Source: Metallumcola ferriviriculae (lineage in GTDB: Bacteria; Bacillota; JADQBR01). Taken from it: a DNA stretch of 64,000 nt. Positions 37,258-45,900 of the stretch are shown here, in pieces. The notes beneath the pieces were generated by a model that saw nothing but the letters and a program-made list of their open reading frames with translations, had not been told where the DNA came from and searched no databases. The stretch is from the NCBI RefSeq assembly GCF_035573695.1, contig NZ_CP121694.1:2952501-3016500 (forward strand). Reading direction: 5' to 3'. Positions within the stretch are counted from its first letter, which is position 1; each line of letters starts with the position of its first letter. Both the position numbers and the translations under genes were made by a program.

Positions 37258-37758
37258 CTATTCCTCCCCGATCTGGCGCCTTAAAACCGCTAGTTTTTGC
37301 AGGTGACCTTCTTCCTCCCGAATGAGGTCATCAACCACCTGCTGCTTATTTTTACTTGTAAACCTGCGGAACCCGATAAAAAATAAGATAGAATCTTTTT
37401 CAAAGGAAGCAGCCAGCAGTAGTATTTCTTCCGGGGAAACGGCATCATCCACCATACGCGTTAGTCGGTGGTCATCATTAAACATATGGGTTTCTGCTGT
37501 ACTTTTCATATAATCGAAGTACTCACCTGGGTAGCTCTCCCGTGGGTTGGTCCCCTCAAAATCCTCACCTAATTTGATAAAATCCGCCTGGTGGCGGTCC
37601 TCTTCTGCGGCCAAATAGCTTAAAAGCTTTTTAGCTTCTAGGTGTTCACATTTATCCGCCAACCGGCGATAGAACTCAGCCCCCTTTTTTTCGATCTCTG
37701 CTGCCAGATCGATCACTTCGCTGGGTTCAAATCTAGATAAATTCCACAAAATACTCAC
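37258..37758 (-). CDS. Ferritin-like (rubrerythrin-domain) diiron protein
   Basis: 166 residues of helical bundle. [17 protein letters not shown] and EEDRHQADF supply the ExxH-type ligands of one helix pair, and [11 protein letters not shown] with EEGHLQKLA the other. It lacks a rubredoxin C-terminal domain, so the small rubredoxin-like neighbour may supply electrons. It overlaps the flavoprotein gene by 4 bases. Role: likely peroxide or oxygen scavenging. Confidence 0.85.
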   Translation of the reverse strand: MSILWNLSRFEPSEVIDLAAEIEKKGAEFYRRLADKCEHLEAKKLLSYLAAEEDRHQADFIKLGEDFEGTNPRESYPGEYFDYMKSTAETHMFNDDHRLTRMVDDAVSPEEILLLAASFEKDSILFFIGFRRFTSKNKQQVVDDLIREEEGHLQKLAVLRRQIGEE

Positions 37759-38369
37759 TCCTCTCCCCGATGAACTGCCCCGTAAGTTTTTAAGGCCTCC
37801 CGGGCAAAATCCTTACCCGCTTTATACACTTCCTCCAGCACCGCCGGCGCCTCAGCCACACTGCCAGGGTAATCAAAACCGGTATAGTGCAATTCGCCGG
37901 TTAACCGATAATTAATGCTAGTAAAATATACTTTAGCAATATCAGCCGCGTTTTGACCATAACTCTTATTTTTCCAAGCACCTACGGTCATAAAAAAGGC
38001 AGGCCTCTTTTCCTCTTTATTAACGAAAGGGCGCTTAAAGGTATACTTGGCATGCCACCAACACTGAAAGCGGTCAATAAAGACCTTCGTCTGCGCGGAA
38101 AGACTGCCAAAGTAAATTGGGGTCATTATCAATAAACCGGCCGCCGCGGCAATTTCTGCATAAATAGGCCGCAAATCATCACGCATCACGCAAAAGCCAC
38201 TACCGGCGCAGGCATCACAGGCCTGGCACAAACGGATATCTAAAGCATTAAGGCGAATTAGTTCCGTCTTTGCACCGGCATTCTCTGACCCTTTCAAGAA
38301 CTCAGCAACTAATGTTTCACTATTGCCCTCCCGACGGGGACTACCCACAAAAGCTAATATCTTTGCCAT
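37755..38369 (-). CDS. NADPH-dependent FMN reductase / flavodoxin-fold iron-sulfur flavoprotein
   Basis: 204 residues. FMN-binding loop GSPRREGNSETLV, then a Cys-rich turn CQACDACAGSGFCVMRDDL, and ITPIYFGSLSAQTKVFIDR. This is the iron-sulfur flavoprotein (Isf-like) family of anaerobes. It overlaps the ferritin-like gene by 4 bases and follows rubrerythrin after 53 bases. It may feed electrons to the peroxide-reducing proteins of the operon. Confidence 0.85.
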   Translation of the reverse strand: MAKILAFVGSPRREGNSETLVAEFLKGSENAGAKTELIRLNALDIRLCQACDACAGSGFCVMRDDLRPIYAEIAAAAGLLIMTPIYFGSLSAQTKVFIDRFQCWWHAKYTFKRPFVNKEEKRPAFFMTVGAWKNKSYGQNAADIAKVYFTSINYRLTGELHYTGFDYPGSVAEAPAVLEEVYKAGKDFAREALKTYGAVHRGEE

Positions 38370-38422
38370 AATAACTCTCCTAAGAAAAGCCGGAGAAGCT
38401 GACAGCCTTCCCGGCTAAAGTG

Positions 38423-38962
38423 CTAATAATTTTCTGCCGTTACTTCAAAGAAAGCCTGGGGATGAGCACAAACAGAGCATACATCCGGTGCCTCGGGACC
38501 CTCATGGATATGGCCGCAGTTACGGCATTCCCACTTAACGGTATTTTCCTTCTTGAACACCTTGCCATTTTCTAGGTTCTCCAATAACTGCTTGTAACGC
38601 TCCTCATGCTTCTTTTCAATTTTGCCGATTCCTTCAAATACCTTGGCTATCTCTTCAAACCCTTCTTTTCTGGCTTCTTTAGCCATACGCGGGTACATAT
38701 CCACCCATTCACCGTTTTCACCGGCCGCCGCAGCTTTCAAATTAGCTGCTGTATCGCCGATGCCCTGAAGAGTCTTAAAATGAAGCTTGGCATGCTCCTT
38801 TTCATTCGCTGCTGTCTCTTCAAAAATGGCGGCTATCTGCTGATATCCTTCTTTTTTGGCTACAGCCGCAAAATATGTATACTTATTGCGAGCTTGGGAT
38901 TCACCGGCAAACGCCTCCCATAAATTCTTTTCGGTGTTGGTCCCTTTTAAATCTTTTGCCAT
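38423..38962 (-). CDS. Rubrerythrin
   Basis: 179 residues. A diiron helical bundle (about 1-135: NLWEAFAGESQARNKYTYFA, ETAANEKEHAKLHF) followed by a rubredoxin domain with CRNCG and CSVC. It reduces hydrogen peroxide in anaerobes. The SD AGGAGG and ATG are clear. It follows the desulfoferrodoxin locus by 36 bases. Confidence 0.95.
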   Translation of the reverse strand: MAKDLKGTNTEKNLWEAFAGESQARNKYTYFAAVAKKEGYQQIAAIFEETAANEKEHAKLHFKTLQGIGDTAANLKAAAAGENGEWVDMYPRMAKEARKEGFEEIAKVFEGIGKIEKKHEERYKQLLENLENGKVFKKENTVKWECRNCGHIHEGPEAPDVCSVCAHPQAFFEVTAENY

Positions 38963-38998
38963 TAATACTTACCTCCTCGATAAAATTTAGTATCTAAC

Positions 38999-39378
38999 TT
39001 ACTTGACAGACCAAAGACCATGCACATTACAATAGCTGCGTACCTCTTTTACCTCCTGCCGATTTACTGCAAATTCAGCAGCCGGTGCTTCTTCAGCGTT
39101 AAGCTCCGCCCGATGAATTTTATCAGCGGTAAGTATTTCAATAAACTTGATGTAATGTTTCTCTCCATGGGATGATGGACACTTCCCACTTCCACACGAA
39201 TTCCACTTGTTTCTTCCTTGATTACCGGCAGGTGTTTTTCTTTTCCCTGATCTTCAGTCTTGGCAGTAAGTTTTTCCATTGGCTGACCGCAGCATACCAA
39301 CGCATCAGCCCCGGCATGAGCTATTTCCACCACATTACCACAGATGTCACATTTGTAAATTTCCCTCAGTTTCGTCAC
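38999..39378 (-). pseudogene. dfx: Desulfoferrodoxin, frameshifted
   Basis: The first 70 residues match desulfoferrodoxin (centre I: CDICGN and LVCCGQPM; centre II start: GSVHHPM). At about 39160-39166 one base is missing relative to a coding frame. The next frame continues with EKHYIKFIEILTAD and ends with the last centre II ligands in SYCNVHGLWSV, just before a stop at 38999. With one G restored the protein would be 126 residues, the family length. As given, translation gives a 104-residue hybrid lacking the catalytic iron site. A sequencing error is possible. Confidence 0.88.
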
Positions 39379-39391
39379 GGTAACTCCCCTC

Positions 39392-39556
39392 CTAGTCTTC
39401 TACTTTTTCAAAGTCTTCTTTACCCACGCCGCATAGTGGGCACTCCCAATCCTCCGGCAGGTCTTTGAAAGCAGTCCCCGGCTTTATACCGTTATCGGGA
39501 TCACCTACTGCAGGGTCATAAATGTAACCACAAGCGGTACATTCATATTGAGCCAT
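39392..39556 (-). CDS. rd: Rubredoxin
   Basis: 54 residues, ATG at 39556. Both iron-binding motifs are perfect: [19 protein letters not shown] and [11 protein letters not shown], with the conserved PEDWECP. It is the first gene of the operon after a sigma-A-type promoter and could give electrons to desulfoferrodoxin and rubrerythrin. It ends 13 bases before the desulfoferrodoxin start. Confidence 0.95.
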   Translation of the reverse strand: MAQYECTACGYIYDPAVGDPDNGIKPGTAFKDLPEDWECPLCGVGKEDFEKVED

Positions 39557-39615
39557 TCTTATCACCCCCCAAAAAAAATGTCGTTACCTTAGCTTTCCTC
39601 AAAACGTGATTTGTT

Positions 39616-39651
39616 ATTACTAATAATAATTACTAATAGCATTATTGTCAA
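39616..39651 (-). promoter_or_regulatory. Promoter of the oxidative-stress operon with PerR-like operator
   Basis: On the minus strand TTGACA (39646-39651), 17 bases, TATTAT (39623-39628): a perfect sigma-A promoter. TAGTAATTATTATTA overlaps the -10 box and matches 11 of 14 fixed positions of the PerR box. It also reads as two direct copies of ATTACTAATA on the plus strand. A peroxide-sensing repressor is expected for these genes. Confidence 0.7.
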
Positions 39652-39781
39652 GAGATATTTCTTAATTTTTTATTAATATGTTCTCTCCTTGATGACTTTA
39701 TCCCAAAATAAAAACTCTTGACGTGACTAATCCAAGGGCGGCAGCACAATACAACACCTTGCACCGCCGCTGGTGACCGTC

Positions 39782-41212
39782 TTACTTTTCCCGCAGCAGA
39801 TATCTCAGCGTGCGTGGGCTGATATTTAATTTTTTTGCCGCCTGGGTTCTGTCTCCCAGTGTATCCCGTAGAGCATCTATCAGAATTTTTTTTACAAGAT
39901 AGTCCTCTGCCCGTTCGATATACCCCCGTACCTGCTGCAGGTCCGAAGCGCTGTTGGGGTGATAGCTTTCCGCCAACCATTGTTCTAGATGCTGCTGCAG
40001 CCGCATCTGGGGATCAGTGCTTATAACCGTCATTTCTCTGGAAGATTTACCGACAGCATTAATGCGCAGGTTACTTTCTTCGATAATATTTCCCGCAGTA
40101 AGGGCCATAGCCTGAGATATCACGTTGGCCATTTCACGAATGTTGCCCGGCCAGGAGTATATCTGAAGTTTATTAATAGCTCCCGGGGAAAAATGCACTG
40201 TGCGATTCCCTGATTGCCTCATAGCCAGGTGTTTGGCAAGATAAGGAATATCCTCCACCCGTTCACGAAGAGGCGGTAGCTCTAGAGTAACCACATTAAG
40301 ACGGTACAGCAGGTCCTTACGGAAATTTTTTTTTGCCACCGCTTCCTCTAAATCCACATTGGTAGCTGCTATTACTCTACAGTCAGTCTGCAGCAGCCTT
40401 TCAGAACCGATACGAGTAAACTGTCCTGAATCCAACGCCCGTAGTAGTTTTACCTGAACGGACATACTGGCATCACCTATTTCGTCCAAAAACAACGAAC
40501 CCCTGTCCGCTATTTCAAACACGCCCCGCCGAGCAGCATGAGCGCCGGTAAAGGACCCTTTCTCATGACCAAAAAGCTCACTTTCCAAAAGGGTTTCCGC
40601 CAGGGCACCACAGTTTACCGGAACAAATGGTTGATGCCTCCGTTTGCTGAGACAATGGACATACCTAGCTAAAACCTCTTTTCCGGTGCCGGTCTCACCC
40701 CGGATTAGCACGGTGATATTTTTCCCTGCCACCCTTTCGGCAACGGATATCAACCTTTTCACAGTTTCACTGCCGCCGGTGATAAAACCTAACTGCGCTC
40801 TGATTTCCCTGGACTCTTCAGTTTCTTCGGTTTGCCATGGCTTAGTACCCATAGCTCGAACAACCAGTTCTTCCAAGGTATCTAAATCATCAAAAGGTTT
40901 TTCTACATAATCAAATGCCCCAAGTTTAATAGCTTCAACCGCCGATTGCACCGTGCTGTACCCAGTCATGATTATCACATGGGTCCCGGGATAATGCTGT
41001 TTGATATCCCGAAGCAAATCCAGACCGCTGCCATCGGGCAGCTTTAAATCCAGCATTATAACCTGAAAACCTGATTGCTCCAATGACTGCCGTGCCTCTT
41101 TTATATTATGCGCTACCACAGTATCAAAGTTTAACTGCTTTAGAAAGTATTTAAAGAACCGGCCCACATCTTGTTCGTCGTCCACTACTAAAATTCGGTT
41201 TTCTTCTTTCAC
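39782..41212 (-). CDS. Sigma-54-dependent response regulator (NtrC type)
   Basis: 476 residues in three parts: receiver (about 5-120, phosphorylation Asp55 in MLDLKLPDG), AAA+ domain (about 150-385, Walker A GETGTGKEV, sigma-54 contact loop GSFTGA) and a Fis-type helix-turn-helix at the end (GDRTQAAKKLNISPRTLRYLL). The contact loop has GSFTGA instead of GAFTGA, a tolerated variant. It lies 3 bases after the histidine kinase. Likely targets are the -24/-12 promoters at 44262-44279 and 45718-45735. Confidence 0.93.
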   Translation of the reverse strand: MKEENRILVVDDEQDVGRFFKYFLKQLNFDTVVAHNIKEARQSLEQSGFQVIMLDLKLPDGSGLDLLRDIKQHYPGTHVIIMTGYSTVQSAVEAIKLGAFDYVEKPFDDLDTLEELVVRAMGTKPWQTEETEESREIRAQLGFITGGSETVKRLISVAERVAGKNITVLIRGETGTGKEVLARYVHCLSKRRHQPFVPVNCGALAETLLESELFGHEKGSFTGAHAARRGVFEIADRGSLFLDEIGDASMSVQVKLLRALDSGQFTRIGSERLLQTDCRVIAATNVDLEEAVAKKNFRKDLLYRLNVVTLELPPLRERVEDIPYLAKHLAMRQSGNRTVHFSPGAINKLQIYSWPGNIREMANVISQAMALTAGNIIEESNLRINAVGKSSREMTVISTDPQMRLQQHLEQWLAESYHPNSASDLQQVRGYIERAEDYLVKKILIDALRDTLGDRTQAAKKLNISPRTLRYLLREK

Positions 41213-41215
41213 GGG

Positions 41216-42820
41216 TCACACCTCCTGCCGCGCCGGGGGCAGCAATAGTTTAAAAGTGCTGCCCTGATTTTTTCTGCTTTTGACTTCAATACTGCCGCTA
41301 TGATTTTGAATTATTCCCAAGCTGACTGATAGCCCCAACCCATAACCCTTTCCATCGGCTTTAGTTGTATAAAAAGGTTGAAAAATTGATTCTTGGTCCT
41401 GTTGACTAATACCGCAGCCGTTATCGGACACGGAGATAAACACACTTTCCCTATCATCTTGATCAATGATACCTGTTCGAATGATAATTCCCCCATCCTC
41501 TTTTCCTTCCAGGGCATCCCGGGCATTAAGAATTAGATTGACCAACACCTGTTCAATCTGCTGTTTGTTCGCAAATATTTCCTGCCGCTGACCGCTAATT
41601 TGCTTAGTAATTTTAATTCCCTGCCGGTCCATTTGATATGATATTAAACTTAGTGCTTGGTCAATACATTCGGCCAGAGATACGTTTTCCCGAGGTGCAT
41701 TGTCCTGGCGTGCAAAGGTGAGTAGATTTTGGATAATAGATTTACACCGTTTGCCACTGTTTACTATATTTTGAGCCAGCTCGTGTCGAGGGTCTTTTTC
41801 CATAAGTTCTCTAGCCAGCAGTTGACTGTTGCCCAAAATAGCGGTAAGCGGACTGTTGAGCTCGTGAGCAACTCCCGCGGCCATTTCCCCGGTAGCAGCT
41901 AGTTTAGCTGATTGTAGCAGTTGGACCTCCATATGCAATTTCTCCGTCACATCTCTGGCGTATTGAATAACTCCGTAGATTTCGCCCCGGTCATTATGAA
42001 CAGGGTAGGCAGTGAGGTCAAAGATACAATCTTTTATTTCCTGCCTGTTCTGCCCCGACAACCCAGACTGCAATACCTGACGCGCTAAGCATTCCGGACA
42101 GACCTCATCCCTACCCCAGAATACGCGATAACACTTTTCCCCGGTGCGCGGCCGATCCAAATGATAGAAATCACTAGTTGCTTCGTTAACCCGAAGCAGG
42201 GTAAAATCTTTGCCGACTAGAATAATTTGTTCGGTGACGGCTTTAAAGGTTTCTTCCCAGCGCAGGTTTGCAAATACTACCTCCCGGTAGAGCCGAGAGT
42301 TCTCCAAACTGACACCAAGATGCTCCGTCAAGTGCTGCAAAAACGCCAGATCCCCGCTTGACATATCATATTTCCGACTGCAGCGTACTCCCAAAAGACC
42401 CTGGCAGCGCCCTTTCACCTTTAATGGAAAGAACGCCTCCCCGGTGTGGATGTCACAGACACCGCCATGACAATCTGTTTGAATTATCTCAGCGGCTGTT
42501 GGCGGTATTACCATGCTGCTCTCAGTTGTTAATTTTCCGCTTTGGCTAATAGTGACCACCGCTGCCGTTGGTTTGGCCTGTTTCAGGTAGATACCAAGCC
42601 GAGTAATGGGTATCAACCGACACAGCAGCTGGAATACTTTGCTGAGCATATCCTCCACCGTGGTATCAACATTAATACCCTTGGCCACCTGGTTGAGTAT
42701 TTCAAGCTGAGCATTCCTCTTTTCAATTTCATTAATTTTTTCTTTCAGTTCGGTGTAATAGCTGAGCTTTGAAGCCCCAACCCCGGTCAAACTGTGTAGA
42801 AGTTCTTGCTTTTTCTGCAT
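41216..42820 (-). CDS. GAF-PAS sensor histidine kinase, soluble
   Basis: 534 residues without membrane segments. A coiled N-terminus (about 20-50), GAF domain (about 50-190), PAS domain (about 195-300) with a Cys-rich insert (GEKCYRVFWGRDEVCPECLA), HisKA with AAGVAHELNSPLTAILGNSQ, and HATPase (VLVNLILNARDAL, VSDNGCGI). The PAS Cys pattern could bind a metal or sense redox state. It precedes the sigma-54 regulator by 3 bases and the iron alcohol dehydrogenase lies right upstream, so it likely senses alcohol/aldehyde or redox state. Confidence 0.9.
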   Translation of the reverse strand: MQKKQELLHSLTGVGASKLSYYTELKEKINEIEKRNAQLEILNQVAKGINVDTTVEDMLSKVFQLLCRLIPITRLGIYLKQAKPTAAVVTISQSGKLTTESSMVIPPTAAEIIQTDCHGGVCDIHTGEAFFPLKVKGRCQGLLGVRCSRKYDMSSGDLAFLQHLTEHLGVSLENSRLYREVVFANLRWEETFKAVTEQIILVGKDFTLLRVNEATSDFYHLDRPRTGEKCYRVFWGRDEVCPECLARQVLQSGLSGQNRQEIKDCIFDLTAYPVHNDRGEIYGVIQYARDVTEKLHMEVQLLQSAKLAATGEMAAGVAHELNSPLTAILGNSQLLARELMEKDPRHELAQNIVNSGKRCKSIIQNLLTFARQDNAPRENVSLAECIDQALSLISYQMDRQGIKITKQISGQRQEIFANKQQIEQVLVNLILNARDALEGKEDGGIIIRTGIIDQDDRESVFISVSDNGCGISQQDQESIFQPFYTTKADGKGYGLGLSVSLGIIQNHSGSIEVKSRKNQGSTFKLLLPPARQEV

Positions 42821-42855
42821 ACTTTATGGCCTCCCCGGTTCATAATTAGCAAGCA

Positions 42856-44004
42856 TCATAAAGCTTCCCGAAACAATCTTTCTATTTCCTGGCGAGACAT
42901 GTCTCGGGGATTTGTCACCAGACACGCATCTTTAACCGCATTCTCACTTAGTTTGGGAATGAATTCATCAGTGAGGCCAACCTGGCTTAAAGATCGGGGA
43001 ATGCCGATATCCCGAGCCATTTCTTCCACAGCGGAAATGGCTTTCTCCGCCATCGCTCTTTTGCCAACCCCCAAGCTGCTTTCACCAAATGCTTCAGCAA
43101 CCTGGGCGTATTTTTCCATAGAAGCAATCAAGTTATATCGCATCACATAGGGAAGCAAAATGGCATTAGCTTCGCCATGAGGCATATCAAGCAGTCCGCC
43201 TAATTGGTGAGTCATGGCATGTACTGCTCCCAAAATAGCGTTGGAAAAAGCCAATCCTGCCTGAAGCGAAGCCATAGCCATGGCTTCTTTAGCTTGAAAG
43301 TCTGATTGACTGGCCACCGATTTACGGAGAAAGTTTGCGATCAAACGAATGGCATTAAGAGCTTGGACATCAGTGAGCGGCGTGGCAGCAACCGATGTAT
43401 AGGACTCGATGGCATGGGTTAAGGCATCCATACCGGTATTGGCAGTGAGTTCAGCGGACTTCGTACCCAAGACCTCCGGGTCAATAATTGCAATATCAGG
43501 AACCAATGATTTGGAAATAATGGTCATCTTCAACTTTCTCTTTACATCCACAATAATAGAAAACTGCGATACTTCCGCTCCGGACCCCGCGGTAGTGGGC
43601 AGGGCAATAATGGGGGGCAGCGGGTGGCTAATCTTATCCACTCCTTCATAACTGCTGATATCCCCTTGGTTACTTACCAAAACAGCCACAGCCTTGGCCG
43701 CATCAATGGCACTGCCTCCACCTAAAGCTATTACAGCATCGCAGCCTTTTTCTTCATACAGCTGTCGCCCTTCCGCTACTTCACTGTCCTTGGGATTAGG
43801 GGTAACACCGGTCCACATGGTATATTCCAACCCGGCATCCCCGAGCACCGTAATGGTTTTATCAACCCAGCCCGCATCCAACACCCCTGGGTCGCTGACA
43901 AGGAATACCTTTCTGGCACCAAGACGACGTGCACTAAAACCAATTTGCTGCAGCGCTCCCCTACCAAAGATTATTTCAGGGGTAACAAATTTGAAAATAT
44001 CCAT
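42856..44004 (-). CDS. Iron-containing alcohol dehydrogenase
   Basis: 382 residues of the group III alcohol dehydrogenase family. NAD site ALGGGSAIDAAKAVAVL, the signature region NTGMDALTHAIESYTS, and metal ligands in HAMTHQLGGLLDMPHGEANA. It interconverts alcohols and aldehydes with NAD(P). It lies upstream of the two-component genes on the same strand, 36 bases from the kinase, and probably in one unit with them. It is about half identical in layout to the plus-strand paralogue at 44432. Confidence 0.93.
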   Translation of the reverse strand: MDIFKFVTPEIIFGRGALQQIGFSARRLGARKVFLVSDPGVLDAGWVDKTITVLGDAGLEYTMWTGVTPNPKDSEVAEGRQLYEEKGCDAVIALGGGSAIDAAKAVAVLVSNQGDISSYEGVDKISHPLPPIIALPTTAGSGAEVSQFSIIVDVKRKLKMTIISKSLVPDIAIIDPEVLGTKSAELTANTGMDALTHAIESYTSVAATPLTDVQALNAIRLIANFLRKSVASQSDFQAKEAMAMASLQAGLAFSNAILGAVHAMTHQLGGLLDMPHGEANAILLPYVMRYNLIASMEKYAQVAEAFGESSLGVGKRAMAEKAISAVEEMARDIGIPRSLSQVGLTDEFIPKLSENAVKDACLVTNPRDMSRQEIERLFREAL

Positions 44005-44092
44005 ATTAATAACCCTCCGTCTTACTATTTACTAGCTTTTATCTATCTTTCGGCGGCAAATACAGTTATTCCTGTCAACAAACCAGGTAACT

Positions 44093-44112
44093 TGTGCCAA
44101 ACATTCGGCACA
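44093..44112. promoter_or_regulatory. Candidate enhancer dyad for the sigma-54 activator
   Basis: TGTGCC, 8 bases, GGCACA: an inverted repeat about 150-170 bases upstream of the -24/-12 promoter, the usual distance for NtrC-type activators. The link to the regulator at 39782 is inferred. Confidence 0.45.
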
Positions 44113-44152
44113 GTCGGCCATTGCATCGGCAATATAGGACAATCCTTCGGTT

Positions 44153-44168
44153 TGTGAAACATATCACA
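44153..44168. promoter_or_regulatory. CRP/FNR-type palindrome
   Basis: TGTGAAACATATCACA is a perfect TGTGA-N6-TCACA site in the region between the two divergent alcohol dehydrogenases. A CRP/FNR-family regulator could connect this region to redox or carbon state. None is coded in the window. Confidence 0.5.
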
Positions 44169-44261
44169 GCTATTGGAATTTTGCGAACTCCCAGACTATT
44201 TGCATTGTTATTGCCGACCTCCGTGGCTTATTTAAGGCATTTATTTGCGTTTTGATATTTA

Positions 44262-44279
44262 TTGGCACGGTGTTTGCGA
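44262..44279 (+). promoter_or_regulatory. Sigma-54 promoter of the plus-strand alcohol dehydrogenase
   Basis: TTGGCACGGTGTTTGCGA matches the -24/-12 consensus YTGGCACG-N4-TTGC with the strict 10-base distance between GG and GC. It lies about 150 bases upstream of the start codon. Confidence 0.85.
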
Positions 44280-44431
44280 TTACTTTATGGCACATGTTGC
44301 TTGACCCTAAACCACAAACCTTTATAAAGGTGGTGAATCATTGCAATACTGCTAGTGGCACCACAAACCCAAAACAGATGTATGCCCAAAAATGCAACCC
44401 ATGCTTTAGTAAAAATAAGGAGGAATAAATT

Positions 44432-45595
44432 ATGTCTATCGGTGAACAAATATTTGGTTATTATATGCCCACAGTTAACTTGATGGGAGCCGGTTCCGCC
44501 AAGCAAGTAGGCGAACAAATGAATGTCTTGGGTGTAAAAAAGGCGCTGATTGTAACTGATGCGTTTTTAAATAAAATCGGCATGGCAGATGATGTCAAAA
44601 CTAACATTGAAGCCGCCGGCGCCCAGGCGATAATCTTTGATGGCGCCGAACCCAACCCCACAGATAAAAACGTTGAGGCCGGTCTAGTTGTTTTCAAGGA
44701 AAATGATTGTGATGTTATCATTTCTCTAGGCGGCGGCAGCAGCCATGACTGCGCCAAAGGTGTCCGCATTGTCGCTGCCAATGGCGGCAATATCAAAGAC
44801 TATGAGGGTGTTGACCAATCAAAGGATGCTTCCATCCCCATGATTGCCGTTAACACCACTGCCGGTACCGCGTCAGAGATGACTCGTTTCTGTATCATTA
44901 CTGATACGTCCAGAAAGGTTAAGATGGCTATTGTTGACTGGCGCTGCACTCCAACCGTTGCCATTAACGACCCTATTTTAATGATGAAAAAGCCACCGGC
45001 CTTGACAGCTGCCACCGGTATGGACGCACTTACCCACGCGGTAGAAGCTTATGTCTCCACCGCCGCTACCCCGGTTACAGATTCTGCAGCTCTGATGGCC
45101 ATTAAGTTAGTTGCTGAAAATCTGAGAAACGCAGTAGCTAACGGCGAAAACTTCCCCGCCAGGGATGCCATGGCCTACGCTGAGTTCTTGGGCGGCATGG
45201 CTTTCAATAATGCCAGCTTAGGTTATGTTCATGCGATGGCGCACCAGTTGGGCGGTTTCTATAACCTTCCTCACGGTGTCTGCAATGCCATCCTGCTGCC
45301 CCACGTAGAAAAGTATAACCTAATTTCTAATCCCCAGCGTTTTGCCGACATCGCTGCGGCCATGGGTGAAAACATTGAAGGTCTGTCTGTGCGGGAAGCA
45401 GCCGATGTCGCTCTTGAAGCTATTAAAACACTTTCCGTAGACATTGATATTCCTGCGGGCTTAACCGAATTAGGCGTCAAAGAAACAGACCTGAAAATAA
45501 TGGCTGAAAATGCTATGAAAGATGCCTGCGCGCTGACAAACCCCAGAACCGCTACTTTAGAAGATATCATTAACATCTACAAGGAAGCACTGTAA
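44432..45595 (+). CDS. Iron-containing alcohol dehydrogenase
   Basis: 387 residues, group III family, close to the NAD-dependent methanol/1,3-propanediol dehydrogenase type. NAD site SLGGGSSHDCAKGVRIV, TAATGMDALTHAVEAYVS, and metal ligands in HAMAHQLGGFYNLPHGVCNA. SD AAGGAGGA is strong. A sigma-54 promoter precedes and a terminator follows, so it is a single-gene unit. It would make the aldehyde used by AOR downstream, or the reverse. The substrate (ethanol, propanediol, methanol) is not determinable here. Confidence 0.94.
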   Translation: MSIGEQIFGYYMPTVNLMGAGSAKQVGEQMNVLGVKKALIVTDAFLNKIGMADDVKTNIEAAGAQAIIFDGAEPNPTDKNVEAGLVVFKENDCDVIISLGGGSSHDCAKGVRIVAANGGNIKDYEGVDQSKDASIPMIAVNTTAGTASEMTRFCIITDTSRKVKMAIVDWRCTPTVAINDPILMMKKPPALTAATGMDALTHAVEAYVSTAATPVTDSAALMAIKLVAENLRNAVANGENFPARDAMAYAEFLGGMAFNNASLGYVHAMAHQLGGFYNLPHGVCNAILLPHVEKYNLISNPQRFADIAAAMGENIEGLSVREAADVALEAIKTLSVDIDIPAGLTELGVKETDLKIMAENAMKDACALTNPRTATLEDIINIYKEAL

Positions 45596-45627
45596 TTAAG
45601 GGATCACTTGGCATTACTCCTCTATAT

Positions 45628-45657
45628 GAGGGCGCTTAAATCGCGCCCTCACTTTTT
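45628..45657 (+). terminator. Terminator of the alcohol dehydrogenase
   Basis: GAGGGCGC pairs with GCGCCCTC over a short loop, then ACTTTTT. Confidence 0.9.
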
Positions 45658-45717
45658 ATGTGCTTGATAATCCTTTAAATGGTGCCTATCTGCACCCTAG
45701 ACATAATATCAGTCATA

Positions 45718-45735
45718 CTGGCATTTATCTTGCAT
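45718..45735 (+). promoter_or_regulatory. Sigma-54 promoter of the aldehyde oxidoreductase gene
   Basis: CTGGCATTTATCTTGCAT fits the -24/-12 pattern with the exact GG-N10-GC distance. A GGTGC/GCACC dyad lies at 45681-45696 just upstream. Confidence 0.75.
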
Positions 45736-45839
45736 TATATATTAATACTGCACAATTAGGGAAGTAGTGGACAATGGACAGCCTTTGATACTATAGGGGC
45801 TTCCCCTTCCATTATTCTCAGCTCAAGTGTGCCAAAACA

Positions 45840-45862
45840 GAACAGTTTTTTGTTAACTGTTC
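45840..45862. promoter_or_regulatory. Inverted repeat in the AOR leader
   Basis: GAACAGT, 9 bases, ACTGTTC, about 40 bases upstream of the start codon and downstream of the sigma-54 promoter. It may be an operator or a leader hairpin. No known family is matched. Confidence 0.35.
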
Positions 45863-45900
45863 CGTTATAAGACAAACAATCTAAGTGGAGGTGTTTGAAA

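Noticed and set aside
44005-44100. Sigma-54 promoter for the minus-strand alcohol dehydrogenase
   Set aside because: No minus-strand match with the right GG-GC spacing was found, so only the plus-strand dehydrogenase and AOR are assigned.
44287-44306. Second -24/-12-like motif, ATGGCACATGTTGCTTGA
   Set aside because: Only 8 bases separate GG and GC; sigma-54 needs 10. The motif at 44262 is correct.
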